DNA of 27,228 bases from an uncultured bacterium (GTDB lineage: Bacteria; Patescibacteriota; Minisyncoccia; Phycocordibacterales; UBA5272): assembly GCA_903834855.1 (NCBI GenBank), contig CAILKS010000034.1, positions 1 through 27,228 of the forward strand. The letters are read 5' to 3'. Shown piece after piece: positions 1 through 8,033 of this stretch. The first letter of the stretch is position 1. Each line of letters starts with the position of its first letter. Both the position numbers and the translations under genes were made by a program. Below the pieces are notes generated by a model. The model saw nothing but the letters and a program-made list of their open reading frames with translations. It searched no databases and was not told where the DNA came from.

Positions 1-515
1 ACTTTTACTTGAGCTTTAACTGGAGGAATAATTTGAACCGGAGTATCCTTCTTTATTGATGACATTTTTTCAATAACATTTATAAGTTTATCTAATTTAA
101 AACTAATATCTGCTAATTGCTTCTTTGTGGAGTCATCAGCCGGTGATGGCTTAGATTCTGGACGAGCAAATGAAGTCGTAGGTGTTGGTCTATCATTTGA
201 AAATCTTTTTGGTTCACGATTATTTGTTTCACGATTAAAAGAACCTGACTTATATTCTTTATCATCACGTTCTCTTTTAGCACTGAAACAAGAACTACAA
301 TATACTGGCTTATCATTTGATGGACGAAATGGTACATCACAATTCTTTTTACACTCACTACAAGTGGCCTGAAACATTGTAACTTCTCTATCACCACCTC
401 TATCTCCTCCTCTTTTATCTCCATATGATGGCCTGCTTCTGCTATCATCACGTCCTCCACCTCTACCTCCACGAAATCCCCCACTGTTATTATCTCTAGA
501 TTGAAAATTTTTCAT
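1..515 (-). CDS. CxxC-x17-CxxC zinc-ribbon protein, Gly/Arg-rich (3' end outside window)
   Basis: The gene starts at 515 and runs off the left edge, leaving 171 visible codons. The N-terminus (residues 10-45) is rich in Gly, Arg, Asp and Ser with RGG-like steps, suggesting RNA binding. Residues 52-76 form a zinc ribbon: C52, C55, then exactly 17 residues, then C73 and C76. This spacing matches the small CxxC_CxxC family that is frequent in Patescibacteria. Next comes a charged, Ser/Pro-rich linker, then a probable amphipathic helix around residues 138-155 (KLDKLINVIEKM). The molecular function of the family is not known; nucleic-acid binding is inferred from the RGG-like region and the ribbon. 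A GAGG lies shortly before the ATG, and a -10-like hexamer lies 7 nt upstream, so either a short leader or none is possible. Confidence 0.85.
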   Translation of the reverse strand, partial: MKNFQSRDNNSGGFRGGRGGGRDDSRSRPSYGDKRGGDRGGDREVTMFQATCSECKKNCDVPFRPSNDKPVYCSSCFSAKRERDDKEYKSGSFNRETNNREPKRFSNDRPTPTTSFARPESKPSPADDSTKKQLADISFKLDKLINVIEKMSSIKKDTPVQIIPPVKAQVK

Positions 516-522
516 ATACCTC

Positions 523-551
523 ATACTATGCTATTAGAAGGAAAGAAGCAA
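523..551 (-). promoter_or_regulatory. Candidate promoter of the CxxC protein gene
   Basis: On the minus strand, TTGCTT (546-551), a 17-nt spacer and TAGTAT (523-528) lie in front of the ATG at 515, with 7 nt between the -10 and the start codon. The -35 match is weak. The spacing fits a leaderless or near-leaderless transcript, as seen for several other genes here. Confidence 0.4.
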
Positions 552-618
552 ATAAATACAGCTAGGTGGTTGGCAAATTACAGCTCACAGAAATACAGTA
601 ACTTTCTCCCGCGCAAAG

Positions 619-703
619 CAGAGGGTACGGGATTCGAACCCGTGAAGGCTTTCACCTTGCTACCTTTCCAAGGTAGTGCACTAAGCCGCTATGCGAACCC
701 TCT
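619..703 (-). tRNA. tRNA-Ser (anticodon GGA)
   Basis: This is an 85-nt class II tRNA. The acceptor arms AGAGGGT and ACCCTCT pair fully, with discriminator G as expected for serine. The anticodon stem CTACC/GGTAG encloses the loop TTGGAAA, giving anticodon GGA, which reads UCC and UCU. A long variable arm and a perfect T arm (ACGGG/CCCGT around TTCGAAT) follow. CCA is not encoded. A decayed tRNA-Ser-like 5' half lies upstream on the same strand at 752-793. Confidence 0.95.
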
Positions 704-751
704 GCTTTATGCGGGACTGCAATTTTAACAAGTTGATTACAACTTAAAAAA

Positions 752-793
752 TTGGGAGCAATGTAGCACATTAGACCGCTCTGCCACCTCTCC
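752..793 (-). pseudogene. tRNA-Ser-like 5' half (tRNA remnant)
   Basis: Reading down from 793, the sequence matches the first 40 or so bases of a typical bacterial tRNA-Ser: acceptor GGAGAGG, then a normal D arm with GCAGAGCGGTCTAA. After the D arm the fold breaks down. No anticodon stem forms, and no T arm or CCTCTCC acceptor partner occurs before the intact tRNA-Ser(GGA) begins at 703. A small palindrome (AAGTTG, loop, CAACTT at 730-745) follows. It is probably a truncated duplicate; an assembly collapse of two tandem tRNA-Ser genes cannot be excluded. Confidence 0.6.
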
Positions 794-804
794 AAGATTT
801 TGAT

Positions 805-836
805 TAAAACCAAGCGCGAGCCATCATGCTCGCGCT
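805..836 (-). terminator. Terminator after the TPM-domain gene
   Basis: A perfect 9-bp GC-rich stem (AGCGCGAGC at 813-821 with GCTCGCGCT at 828-836) has a 6-nt loop. On the minus strand it is followed by TTGGTTTT, an ordinary intrinsic terminator layout. It lies 33 nt past the stop of the TPM gene. Confidence 0.75.
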
Positions 837-868
837 ATATTGTACCACACACATTTTTTCTAGCATTT

Positions 869-1756
869 TTACCAACTACCAGAAGATCCTCCCCCGCCAG
901 ATGATCCGCCTCCAAAACCACCAAATGATGAGCCTCCACCAAATGAGCCACCACCTCTACCCCCTCCAATCCACCAAGGAATTGATGATCCACCATCAAT
1001 AGCACTCTTATATGAATAAGAAACAAAATAATCAAATAAAAGACCAAATAAAATAAATATAACAGTCAGAATGGAACCCCAAATTAAAGTAATTCCCAAA
1101 ATACCAAAAAATGTTATGGCTACACCGCCAATTCCGCCAATAAGACCCCCTGCCCACCACGATTTACTTCTACCAAGAATTGAAGCAAGAAATTGTAAAC
1201 CAATAATAAGAAAAACAACAATAAACTCAATTGTATTTCCATTTATTGAAGAACCAGATTTTTTCCCTGTTGTTTTATATTCACCCTTCGTTACTTCTTC
1301 AATAGCTGTCACACCTTGTATAACACCATTATCATAATCGCCTTGTTTAAAAGATGGTGTAATTTTATTATCAATAATATCTTTTGCTGTAATGTCAGGA
1401 AGAGATCCTTCTAAGCCATAACCAACTTCTATACGAAGCTTATGATCATCACGTGAAATTAAAAGCAAAATACCATTGTCATTTTTTGCATTTCCTATTT
1501 TCCAATTTGCAAATAATTTTGATGCATAATTTTCTATAGTATCCCCTCCTAAATCTGGAATAGTCACAACAGATATTTCATTACTGCTACTTGCTGTAAA
1601 AACTCTCAACTCTTCTTCAAGAGATTGTTTTGCGTCTACAGACAAAATGCCTGCATAATCATTTACATACCCAGCTGGTTTATCAGGAATTGTAAAAGCA
1701 TAGGAAAATAAAGCTGTGGAAAATAATACAGCGAGCGTAACAGCTATCTTTTTCAT
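869..1756 (-). CDS. TPM-domain (YgcG-like) secreted, membrane-anchored protein
   Basis: This 295-residue protein has a signal peptide (about residues 1-20, MKKIAVTLAVLF then ALFSYA). A TPM_phosphatase domain spans about 25-155, recognisable from PAGYVNDYAG near the start, then NDNGILLLISRDD and RIEVGYGLEG. Two or three membrane segments lie at about 174-245, and a Gly/Ser tail with repeated GGGS-type steps runs from about 264 to the C-terminus. TPM proteins act at the cell surface; some have acid phosphatase activity and others help build membrane complexes, so the exact role is open. The gene lies 5 nt after lemA, a classic pairing, and is followed by a strong terminator. The Gly/Ser tail ending in Trp is typical of the bacterial family. 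Confidence 0.88.
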   Translation of the reverse strand: MKKIAVTLAVLFSTALFSYAFTIPDKPAGYVNDYAGILSVDAKQSLEEELRVFTASSSNEISVVTIPDLGGDTIENYASKLFANWKIGNAKNDNGILLLISRDDHKLRIEVGYGLEGSLPDITAKDIIDNKITPSFKQGDYDNGVIQGVTAIEEVTKGEYKTTGKKSGSSINGNTIEFIVVFLIIGLQFLASILGRSKSWWAGGLIGGIGGVAITFFGILGITLIWGSILTVIFILFGLLFDYFVSYSYKSAIDGGSSIPWWIGGGRGGGSFGGGSSFGGFGGGSSGGGGSSGSW

Positions 1757-1761
1757 ATTTA

Positions 1762-2322
1762 CTAATTTAACTTAACTGATGGAGCTTTTGCGGCACTTTC
1801 TTCTGCTTTAAAGAAATTTCGCTTTTCAAAACCAAAAAGTGAAGCGACTATATTAGATGGGAAAGTAACAAGATGAGTATTGAATAATCCAACAGTATCA
1901 TTGAAACGTGTTCTTTCAACCGATACACGATTTTCTGTCCCTTCTAGCTGAGTCATAAGATTCTTCACAGTCTCACTGGATGCGAGTTGTGGATAACTCT
2001 CTACGATCATAAGAAGTCTTCCAAGTGAACTTTCTACTTGACCTGCAGCTGCAGCCTTTTCATTAACTGTCTTTGCTCCAGCATACCCTTGGCGAGCATT
2101 GGCAATAGATATAAAAATATCTTTCTCTTGAGTCATCATACCTTTAACTGATTCAACTAAATTAGGAATAAGATCAAAACGTCTTTGATATTGAGCCTCA
2201 ACTTGAGCCCATTGTGTATCAACTGCAAGATTAGCCTTTACCATACTATTGTATGAAGACATAACCCATAAACCAAAAAGAACAGCAACCACTACCACAC
2301 CGATGATTATTTTATTTTTCAT
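1762..2322 (-). CDS. lemA: LemA family protein
   Basis: This 186-residue protein has one N-terminal membrane segment (about 4-22) followed by a long helical LemA domain. Family hallmarks are visible: the YNSMVKAN stretch, then WAQVEAQYQRRFDLIPNLVESVKG at about 38-61, and the ANARQ segment. LemA proteins are membrane-anchored helical bundles of uncertain biochemical function, usually encoded next to TPM-domain and HtpX-like proteins, as here. The order on the minus strand is htpX, lemA (43 nt later), TPM (5 nt later). A TATAAT 8 nt before the ATG suggests lemA also has its own, probably leaderless, promoter. Confidence 0.93.
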   Translation of the reverse strand: MKNKIIIGVVVVAVLFGLWVMSSYNSMVKANLAVDTQWAQVEAQYQRRFDLIPNLVESVKGMMTQEKDIFISIANARQGYAGAKTVNEKAAAAGQVESSLGRLLMIVESYPQLASSETVKNLMTQLEGTENRVSVERTRFNDTVGLFNTHLVTFPSNIVASLFGFEKRNFFKAEESAAKAPSVKLN

Positions 2323-2330
2323 ATGTATTA

Positions 2331-2336
2331 ATTATA
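2331..2336 (-). promoter_or_regulatory. -10 element of lemA
   Basis: A perfect TATAAT on the minus strand ends 8 nt before the lemA ATG. No good -35 is visible at the usual distance. The position predicts a transcript starting at or within a few nt of the start codon. Confidence 0.5.
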
Positions 2337-2364
2337 ACAAAACAAAGATACAGTTACTATACAA

Positions 2365-3294
2365 CTATTCTAATGTATTTGTTGTTGTATTTGTTAACCG
2401 ACTAATTCTCTCAGAGAGAGGTGGGTGTGTCATAAAAAGTTTAGCCACAAAAGAAATTTTTTCATCATTACGAAGTTCAGATTCATCATTTACTCCAGTA
2501 GGGTCAGAGATAAATAAATGAGCTATAGCTGCATGTTGTATTTTCATTGGTTGATGAAAATTGCTAATCTTTTGAAGAGCTAAAGATAACCCTTCGGGAT
2601 AATGAGTAATAGAAACAGAGGTACTGTCAGCTAAAAATTCTCTTTCTCTAGAAATAGCCATACGAATAATAGTAGCAGCAATAGGAGCTAAAATAATTGC
2701 AACGATTCCTAAAACAAAAAATATAGGATTTTTCTTTTCATCACTTCCTGCCCCAAAAAATGAAGCTCGCAATGCCATATCTGCAACTAAAGATATAATA
2801 CCAGCAAAGACAACAACTACAGTATTAACTAGCATGTCCCTGTTTCCAATATGTGAAAGCTCGTGGGCAAGCACCCCTTCAAGTTCTGATTTTGTAAGTA
2901 GTGGTAATAGTCCAGTTGTAACTGCAATAACAGAATTATCCTTGTTTCTTCCTGTAGCAAAAGCATTCGGTGCCGGATCATCAATAATATAAAGTGATGG
3001 CATTGGGAGCCCAGCTGTAATACAAAGATTTTCCATACTATTCCAAAGTTCAGGATATTGATCTTTGGATTCTATTTTTGTCGCCCCGGCCATAGACAAA
3101 ACTAACTTGTCAGAAAACCAATAAGAACCAACGTTCATTATTAAACTAAAGAGAATAGCGTAATACAGAATAGAAGGATTACTATACATTAATGACAACA
3201 CAAAACCAATAATAACGACTAGCAAAAAAAATACTGTCATCATAATCCCTGTGGTTCTTATATTTGATGATTGTTTCGTGTAGAAAGTGGGCAT
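2365..3294 (-). CDS. htpX: HtpX-like M48 family zinc metalloprotease
   Basis: This 309-residue integral membrane protease is likely to take part in membrane protein quality control. Two N-terminal membrane segments (about 16-37 and 42-63) precede the M48 catalytic domain. The zinc site is intact: HELSH at 144-148 supplies two His ligands and the catalytic Glu, and the third ligand is E219 in REREFLAD. Two further membrane segments lie at about 155-175 and 193-212. PNAFATG at 109-115 is also typical of the family. The length is slightly above E. coli HtpX (293). It is the first gene of the htpX-lemA-TPM set. No Shine-Dalgarno site is visible before the ATG. Confidence 0.93.
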   Translation of the reverse strand: MPTFYTKQSSNIRTTGIMMTVFFLLVVIIGFVLSLMYSNPSILYYAILFSLIMNVGSYWFSDKLVLSMAGATKIESKDQYPELWNSMENLCITAGLPMPSLYIIDDPAPNAFATGRNKDNSVIAVTTGLLPLLTKSELEGVLAHELSHIGNRDMLVNTVVVVFAGIISLVADMALRASFFGAGSDEKKNPIFFVLGIVAIILAPIAATIIRMAISREREFLADSTSVSITHYPEGLSLALQKISNFHQPMKIQHAAIAHLFISDPTGVNDESELRNDEKISFVAKLFMTHPPLSERISRLTNTTTNTLE

Positions 3295-3419
3295 ACTATA
3301 TTAGATGCTTACAAACATAAATTAGAAAGCATACTTGCTTATTTTTACTTCTGTGTTCTTATAAAGAACTACCCTGCAAGTTACTTTATAGTACAAAACC
3401 TAGAGTTTAAGTCAAGGAC

Positions 3420-3437
3420 AGGCGTGACTACACGCCT
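3420..3437. repeat. Short GC-rich hairpin
   Basis: AGGCGTG (3420-3426), loop ACTA, CACGCCT (3431-3437) form a perfect 7-bp stem. It lies between the divergent htpX and thrS genes and directly abuts the larger repeat at 3438-3526. No T-run follows in either direction. Confidence 0.5.
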
Positions 3438-3526
3438 AGTCAAAAGTCCATAAAGTCTATAAAGTTGAAAGTTAATTCTGGATTCGTATCTACTTTACAG
3501 ACTTTTGACTTTATAAACTTTTGACT
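3438..3526. repeat. Dispersed intergenic repeat (ACTTTATGGACTT family), copy 1
   Basis: An imperfect inverted repeat begins with AGTCAAAAGT and ends with ACTTTTGACT. The arms are built from variants of the words AAGTCCATAAAGT and TATAAAGT, and they surround a centre reading GGATTCGTATCTAC. A second copy in the opposite orientation lies at 22156-22239 with the centre GAATTCGTATCTGC, and a partial copy lies upstream of prfA. It fills most of the gap between htpX and thrS. Confidence 0.7.
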
Positions 3527-3561
3527 AATTAAGACTTTCAGCTCTTCTCTTTTTCTGATAC

Positions 3562-3567
3562 TATAAA
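3562..3567 (+). promoter_or_regulatory. Candidate -10 element of thrS
   Basis: TATAAA ends 7 nt before the thrS ATG at 3575. There is no Shine-Dalgarno site in the gap and no convincing -35. The spacing fits a leaderless transcript. Confidence 0.4.
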
Positions 3568-3574
3568 TAGATAT

Positions 3575-5356
3575 ATGTCACAAAAAGAAGCCCCAAACCA
3601 ATTATTCAAAGTCCGTCATTCATTAGCCCATGTGCTTTTAATGGCTATTAAACATAACTTTCCTCACGCATTACCTACAATCGGCCCAGTAACTGATACA
3701 GGCTTTTATTATGACCTCGACTTTATTGATGGGGTAAAAATTGGGGTGGAAGATTTGAAAAAAGTAGAAGATACAATGAGAGAAATTTTAAAACGTAATT
3801 TAGATTTCAAAATTGAAACTGTATCCGTAGACCAAGCTCGTACACTTTTTGCAGTTAATCCATTCAAACTAGAGTTAATTGATGGTATTGAAAAAGAAGG
3901 ACAAAATGTAACCCTTTATCATACCACCGCAGATGCGGGGCAAGACGGGAATGACTTTTATGATTTATGTGAAGGTCCACATGTTGAAAATACAAAAGAA
4001 ATTCCTACAGACTGTTTTACACTTAGTCATTTAGCTGGTGCCTACTGGAGAGGAGACGAAACTAAACCAATGCTCACACGTATATATGGTCTAGCATTTG
4101 AAACAAAAGAAGAATTAGATGCTTATGTTTTACAACAAGAGGAAGCAAAAAAGAGAGATCACAGAATTATTGGTGCTCAATTAAAACTTTTCACTGTGTC
4201 CCCTCTTATTGGTGCTGGGCTTCCGCTTATGCAACCAAATGGAATGATAATAAGAAAAGAAATTGAAGACTACTTGTGGTCACTCCACTGCAAAAAAGGT
4301 TATTCACGTGTTTGGACTCCACATATTGCAAAAGAAGCATTATATATAACCTCCGGTCACGCTGCAAAATTTGGTGATGAACTTTTCCGTGTGCAAGGCA
4401 AGGAAGATAAATTTATTATGAAGCCGATGAATTGTCCACATCATATGCAAATCTTTGCGGATAATCAATTCTCTTATCGTGATATGCCCGTTAGATATTT
4501 TGAACCAGCTACAGTTTATAGAGATGAGAAGTCAGGCCAATTAGGTGGATTACTTCGTGTACGTGCTATTACCCAAGATGATGGTCACCTTTTCTGTACA
4601 CAAGACCAAGTTAAACAAGAAGTTTCAACTATTGTTGGTATTATAAAAGAATTTTATACAACAATGGGAATGATGGAAGGTTATTGGGTGTCATGGTCTG
4701 TCAGAGGAGACGATAAAAGTAAGTACCTTGGAACTGACGAGGTTTGGGACTTAGCCGAAAGATCACTTGAAGAAGCTGCGAAAGCAAATAATTTAAATTA
4801 TAGAAGAGTCGAAGGTGAAGCTGCATTTTATGGACCGAAATTAGACTTTATGTTCAAAGATGCAATAGGACGACAGTGGCAACTCGCCACAATTCAATGT
4901 GATTTCAATTTACCAGAAAGATTTGATTTGAATTTCATAAATGCTGAAGGTAAAAAAGAACGTCCAGTTGTTATACACCGAGCTATTTCTGGATCAATAG
5001 AAAGATTTATGGGTGTAATGATAGAACACTTCGCTGGTAACTTCCCTCTTTGGTTATCTCCTAACCAAATTACAATACTTCCTATTGCTGATAAACATGC
5101 AGAATATGCAAATACTGTTTTTGAAAAATTACAAGATTCTAATATTCGTGTAAAAATTGATAATTCTCGTGAAGGGCTTGGAAAGAAAATCCGTAATACT
5201 CGAGAAATGAAAACCCCCTACTGGGCAGTTATTGGAGATGCCGAAATTACAAATGGTACAGTTACACTTGAACACAGAATAGACGGTAAAATTGGCGAAA
5301 TGAAAATTGAGGATTTGATTAAGAAATTGTCAGAGGAAATTAAAGAGAAGAAGTAG
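3575..5356 (+). CDS. thrS: Threonine--tRNA ligase, lacking the TGS domain
   Basis: This 593-residue class II enzyme charges tRNA-Thr. The N-terminal TGS domain (about 60 residues in E. coli ThrRS, total 642) is absent. The protein begins directly with the editing domain, whose H15xxxH19 and C132/H136 (LCEGPH) residues are intact, so serine editing is probably kept. The catalytic core has zinc ligands C287 (MNCPHH), H338 (DGHLFC) and H468 (VVIHRA), motif 2 around 307-330 and motif 3 RAISGSIERF. The anticodon-binding domain runs from about 497 to the end. The upstream gap offers no room for a missing TGS in the same frame, because short stops and repeats lie there. It is a single gene, facing away from htpX. 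Confidence 0.97.
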   Translation: MSQKEAPNQLFKVRHSLAHVLLMAIKHNFPHALPTIGPVTDTGFYYDLDFIDGVKIGVEDLKKVEDTMREILKRNLDFKIETVSVDQARTLFAVNPFKLELIDGIEKEGQNVTLYHTTADAGQDGNDFYDLCEGPHVENTKEIPTDCFTLSHLAGAYWRGDETKPMLTRIYGLAFETKEELDAYVLQQEEAKKRDHRIIGAQLKLFTVSPLIGAGLPLMQPNGMIIRKEIEDYLWSLHCKKGYSRVWTPHIAKEALYITSGHAAKFGDELFRVQGKEDKFIMKPMNCPHHMQIFADNQFSYRDMPVRYFEPATVYRDEKSGQLGGLLRVRAITQDDGHLFCTQDQVKQEVSTIVGIIKEFYTTMGMMEGYWVSWSVRGDDKSKYLGTDEVWDLAERSLEEAAKANNLNYRRVEGEAAFYGPKLDFMFKDAIGRQWQLATIQCDFNLPERFDLNFINAEGKKERPVVIHRAISGSIERFMGVMIEHFAGNFPLWLSPNQITILPIADKHAEYANTVFEKLQDSNIRVKIDNSREGLGKKIRNTREMKTPYWAVIGDAEITNGTVTLEHRIDGKIGEMKIEDLIKKLSEEIKEKK

Positions 5357-5373
5357 AGTTTTCTTACAAAGAA

Positions 5374-5407
5374 CAAAAAATAACCCACAGTATTACTACT
5401 GCGGGTT
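5374..5407 (-). terminator. Terminator of the poly-Gln small gene
   Basis: A hairpin at 5382-5407 (AACCCGCAGTA on the minus strand pairing with TACTGTGGGTT, one mismatch, 4-nt loop) is followed on the minus strand by TATTTTTTG. It is a good intrinsic terminator for the gene at 5443-5565. In the thrS direction no T-run follows. Confidence 0.75.
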
Positions 5408-5442
5408 CCTGTGGTTATGGATGAGAAACTGGCTGAAGCCGA

Positions 5443-5565
<123 letters not shown>

Positions 5566-5572
5566 TTCCTGT

Positions 5573-5578
5573 CTCCTT
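5573..5578 (-). promoter_or_regulatory. Strong Shine-Dalgarno site of the poly-Gln gene
   Basis: AAGGAG lies 7 nt before the ATG at 5565. It decides the start and stands out because most other genes here have no such site. Confidence 0.75.
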
Positions 5579-5592
5579 AAAACAAGGACTCT

Positions 5593-5632
5593 AATCTAAC
5601 AATTATATACAGCAAAGTCAATACTAAGTTAA
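5593..5632 (-). promoter_or_regulatory. Promoter of the poly-Gln gene
   Basis: Two overlapping readings are possible on the minus strand. One is TTGACT (5616-5621), 17 nt, TAGATT (5593-5598). The other is TTAACT (5627-5632), 19 nt, TATAAT (5602-5607). Either gives a leader of about 20-35 nt that includes the AAGGAG. Confidence 0.5.
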
Positions 5633-5721
5633 ATTACATAGTTTTTAGTTTAATACAAAAATTCTATTTCTTATATTTAATCAATAGACTAACTGGTTAA
5701 AACAAATTAGATTGCCTTAAT

Positions 5722-5841
5722 AGTTTTCATAAAATGACTTAGCCACGAGGCGTGGAGGAGTGAGCAAAGAGGTGTACTTAGTGGTACGGTGACGAGCGAG
5801 CGACGAACACAACAAAGTAGATGAGTTATTTTAGGAGAACT
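5722..5841 (-). repeat. 3'-end mirror element, copy A (gyrB)
   Basis: The conserved core (GAGGCGTGGAG, GAGCAAAGAGGTGTAC, a GTACT/GGTAC hairpin at about 5774-5787, GACGAGCGAGCGA, ACAACAAAGTAGATG) is flanked by an outer stem. The left arm 5722-5741 pairs with 5822-5841 at 19 of 20 positions, counting G-T pairs. The right arm begins at the gyrB stop codon and covers the bases just after it. Relatives are at 19339-19462, 21311-21432 and 25740-25864. In this copy the middle GTGGAG stem is reduced to 3 bp. It probably forms the 3' untranslated region of gyrB mRNA. Confidence 0.75.
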
Positions 5842-7930
5842 ATATATCGAGGTTGGCTTGCTTAGCGTATGTTTGGATAAAACTCTTACGTGGCCCCACT
5901 TCAGAACCCATCAACATTTCAAAAGTTCTATCTGCATCCCCTGCTTCATGAACTGAAACTAATTTTAATGTACGAGTTTTTGGATCCATTGTTGTTTCCC
6001 AAAGTTCATCTGAGTTCATTTCTCCAAGACCTTTATATCTTTGAATCTGTGGTTTCTTGTTAGACTTCTTTACAACTTTTTCTTCTGCTTCTTCAGCAGT
6101 ATCTCCTTCTTGTGCTTCATCAGCAGGTTCTGTACTTTCTTCAGTACTTTCAGTGTCTTTCTCATCAAAGCCAAGCTTCTTTAGAATTGCCTGCTTCTCA
6201 ACATCTGAATATGCATAATGATTCTCTTTGTTAAAAGCAATTTTATAAAGTGGTGGTTGAGCAATATAAACATAGCCAGCGTCAATAATCGGACGATAGT
6301 AACGATAAAAGAAAGTAAGTAGAAGTGTACGAATGTGTGCCCCATCCACATCGGCATCTGTTGCGATAATTAATTTATGGTAACGACACTTTTCAATATT
6401 GAATGTATCTCCAATAGCTGCCCCCATAGCAAGAACTAGATTCTTAATCTGTTCACTTCCTAACATTCTATCCAATCGTGCACGCTCTACGTTTAATATT
6501 TTTCCACGAAGTGGAAGTATAGCTTGAGTCACACGATCACGACCCATCTTGGCTGTACCACCAGCAGAATCTCCCTCCACTATGAATAATTCAGAGTCAG
6601 CTGGATCATTACTTTGACAGTCTGCAAGTTTTCCAGGAAGTGAGAAGCCTTCGAGTGCCCCTTTTCTAAGAACAGAATCCTTAGCAGCCTTTGCGGCTTT
6701 ACGAGCACGAAGAGCAAGTAATCCTTTACTGATAATTTCTTTTGCATCATCTGGATTCTCTTCCATGAAAAGAGTGAAGGCATCAGAAAAGACAGTGGAA
6801 ACAGCTGACTGAGCTTCCATTGATCCAAGCTTTGCTTTTGTCTGACCTTCGAATTGAATCTCACGAAGCTTTACAGAAATAACAACGGTCAAGCCTTCAA
6901 GTACATCATCTCCTGTTAGGTTTTCATCTTTTTCTTTTAGAACACCATTCTTACGAGCGTAAGCGTTTATAAGACGAGTAAGGGAAGTTTTAAATCCTGT
7001 AACATGAGTTCCACCTTCTATTGTAGGAATATTGTTTGCATACGCTGCAATTTTTGTTGGAAAATCATCAATATATTGTAGAGCAATTTCGACACCTACA
7101 TTTTCGGCGGACTTATCTACATAAAAAATATTTTTATGTACTGGCTTTGAAAATTCATTATAATGTTTTACTAAAGACTTTAATCCTCCTTCAAAATAAA
7201 ATGTTTGACTAGGTTGTTCAAGTGAAAGATCTGTTAAATATTTTTCTCCAGAAAAATCTCCCTTACCAGCGTATTCACGTGCATCGATAACATGAATAGT
7301 AAGACCACGAACCAAGTATGCTTGCTGGCGAAGATGAGAAATAACTCTACTTATTTCAAATTCTGTTCCCTCTTTGAAGATTTCTGCATCTGGTTTGAAG
7401 GTTACAATTGTCCCGTTGAATTTTGATTTACCAACTTGCTTAACTGCGGACTTTTTTATTCCTTGTTTATATTCCTGCATGAAAAGTCCTCCATCGCGAT
7501 GAACTTCTACTTTTGTATGAATAGAAAGAGCATTCACAACAGAAGCTCCAACACCATGAAGACCACCGGATACGTTATACCCCTCGCCACCGAATTTTCC
7601 TCCAGCGTGAAGTGTACACATAATAGTTTCAAGTGCAGATACTTTTGTCTTTGGGTGAATGTCAGTTGGAATACCACGACCATTATCAATCACACGAACA
7701 TATCCGTCCGGTAGTAACACAACTTCAACACGATTAGCATAACCATTCATCGCCTCATCTCGAGAGTTGTCAAAAATTTCCCAAATCAAATGGTGAAGAC
7801 CGTCCGGCCCTGTTGAGCCGATATACATTCCTGGACGCTTGCGAACTGGTTCTAAGCCTTCAAGAACTTGAATCTGATCCGCACCGTAACTTGATTTCTT
7901 TGCACTAGATTTCTCTTGTTTTGGGGCCAT
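5840..7930 (-). CDS. gyrB: DNA gyrase subunit B (type IIA topoisomerase ATPase subunit)
   Basis: This 696-residue protein hydrolyses ATP to drive DNA strand passage together with GyrA. The GHKL ATPase domain shows E51xxxN55, DNGRGIP (82-88) and GGLHGVG (122-128). The transducer domain follows to about 400. The TOPRIM domain has EGDSAGG (452-458) and the metal-binding DADVD (525-529), followed by QPPLYKI and QRYKGLGEMN (630-639). An acidic stretch (about 590-620, rich in Glu, Asp and Thr) interrupts the region before the KGLGEM motif and is not part of the usual core. The length is below E. coli GyrB (804), which carries a large extra domain. ParE is the alternative, but the motifs favour GyrB. 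Confidence 0.92.
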   Translation of the reverse strand: MAPKQEKSSAKKSSYGADQIQVLEGLEPVRKRPGMYIGSTGPDGLHHLIWEIFDNSRDEAMNGYANRVEVVLLPDGYVRVIDNGRGIPTDIHPKTKVSALETIMCTLHAGGKFGGEGYNVSGGLHGVGASVVNALSIHTKVEVHRDGGLFMQEYKQGIKKSAVKQVGKSKFNGTIVTFKPDAEIFKEGTEFEISRVISHLRQQAYLVRGLTIHVIDAREYAGKGDFSGEKYLTDLSLEQPSQTFYFEGGLKSLVKHYNEFSKPVHKNIFYVDKSAENVGVEIALQYIDDFPTKIAAYANNIPTIEGGTHVTGFKTSLTRLINAYARKNGVLKEKDENLTGDDVLEGLTVVISVKLREIQFEGQTKAKLGSMEAQSAVSTVFSDAFTLFMEENPDDAKEIISKGLLALRARKAAKAAKDSVLRKGALEGFSLPGKLADCQSNDPADSELFIVEGDSAGGTAKMGRDRVTQAILPLRGKILNVERARLDRMLGSEQIKNLVLAMGAAIGDTFNIEKCRYHKLIIATDADVDGAHIRTLLLTFFYRYYRPIIDAGYVYIAQPPLYKIAFNKENHYAYSDVEKQAILKKLGFDEKDTESTEESTEPADEAQEGDTAEEAEEKVVKKSNKKPQIQRYKGLGEMNSDELWETTMDPKTRTLKLVSVHEAGDADRTFEMLMGSEVGPRKSFIQTYAKQANLDI

Positions 7931-7964
7931 AAATAATAAAAATACTAAGTAGAATAATCCTTGA

Positions 7965-7970
7965 ATTATA
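7965..7970 (-). promoter_or_regulatory. Candidate -10 element of gyrB
   Basis: TATAAT on the minus strand, about 35 nt before the gyrB ATG, lies in the gap after murC-murD transcription ends. The -35 region is T-rich but weak. Unlike its neighbours, gyrB would have a leader of roughly 25-30 nt, without a clear Shine-Dalgarno site. Confidence 0.35.
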
Positions 7971-8033
7971 ACATTTTTACAGCAAAAAAGAAAGTGGAAA
8001 AGTGTCTATTTTGACCTTAATTTATAAGGATTT

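Noticed and set aside
113..484. Open frame on the minus strand
   Set aside because: It is a shadow of the CxxC protein frame, which has the zinc-ribbon motif, a plausible start and a promoter.
619..793. Split or intron-containing tRNA-Ser
   Set aside because: The upstream half has no matching 3' half; the downstream tRNA is complete by itself with its own pairing acceptor arms.
3438..3526. CRISPR array, from repeated words
   Set aside because: The words are short, variable and unevenly spaced, with no unique spacers and no cas genes nearby.
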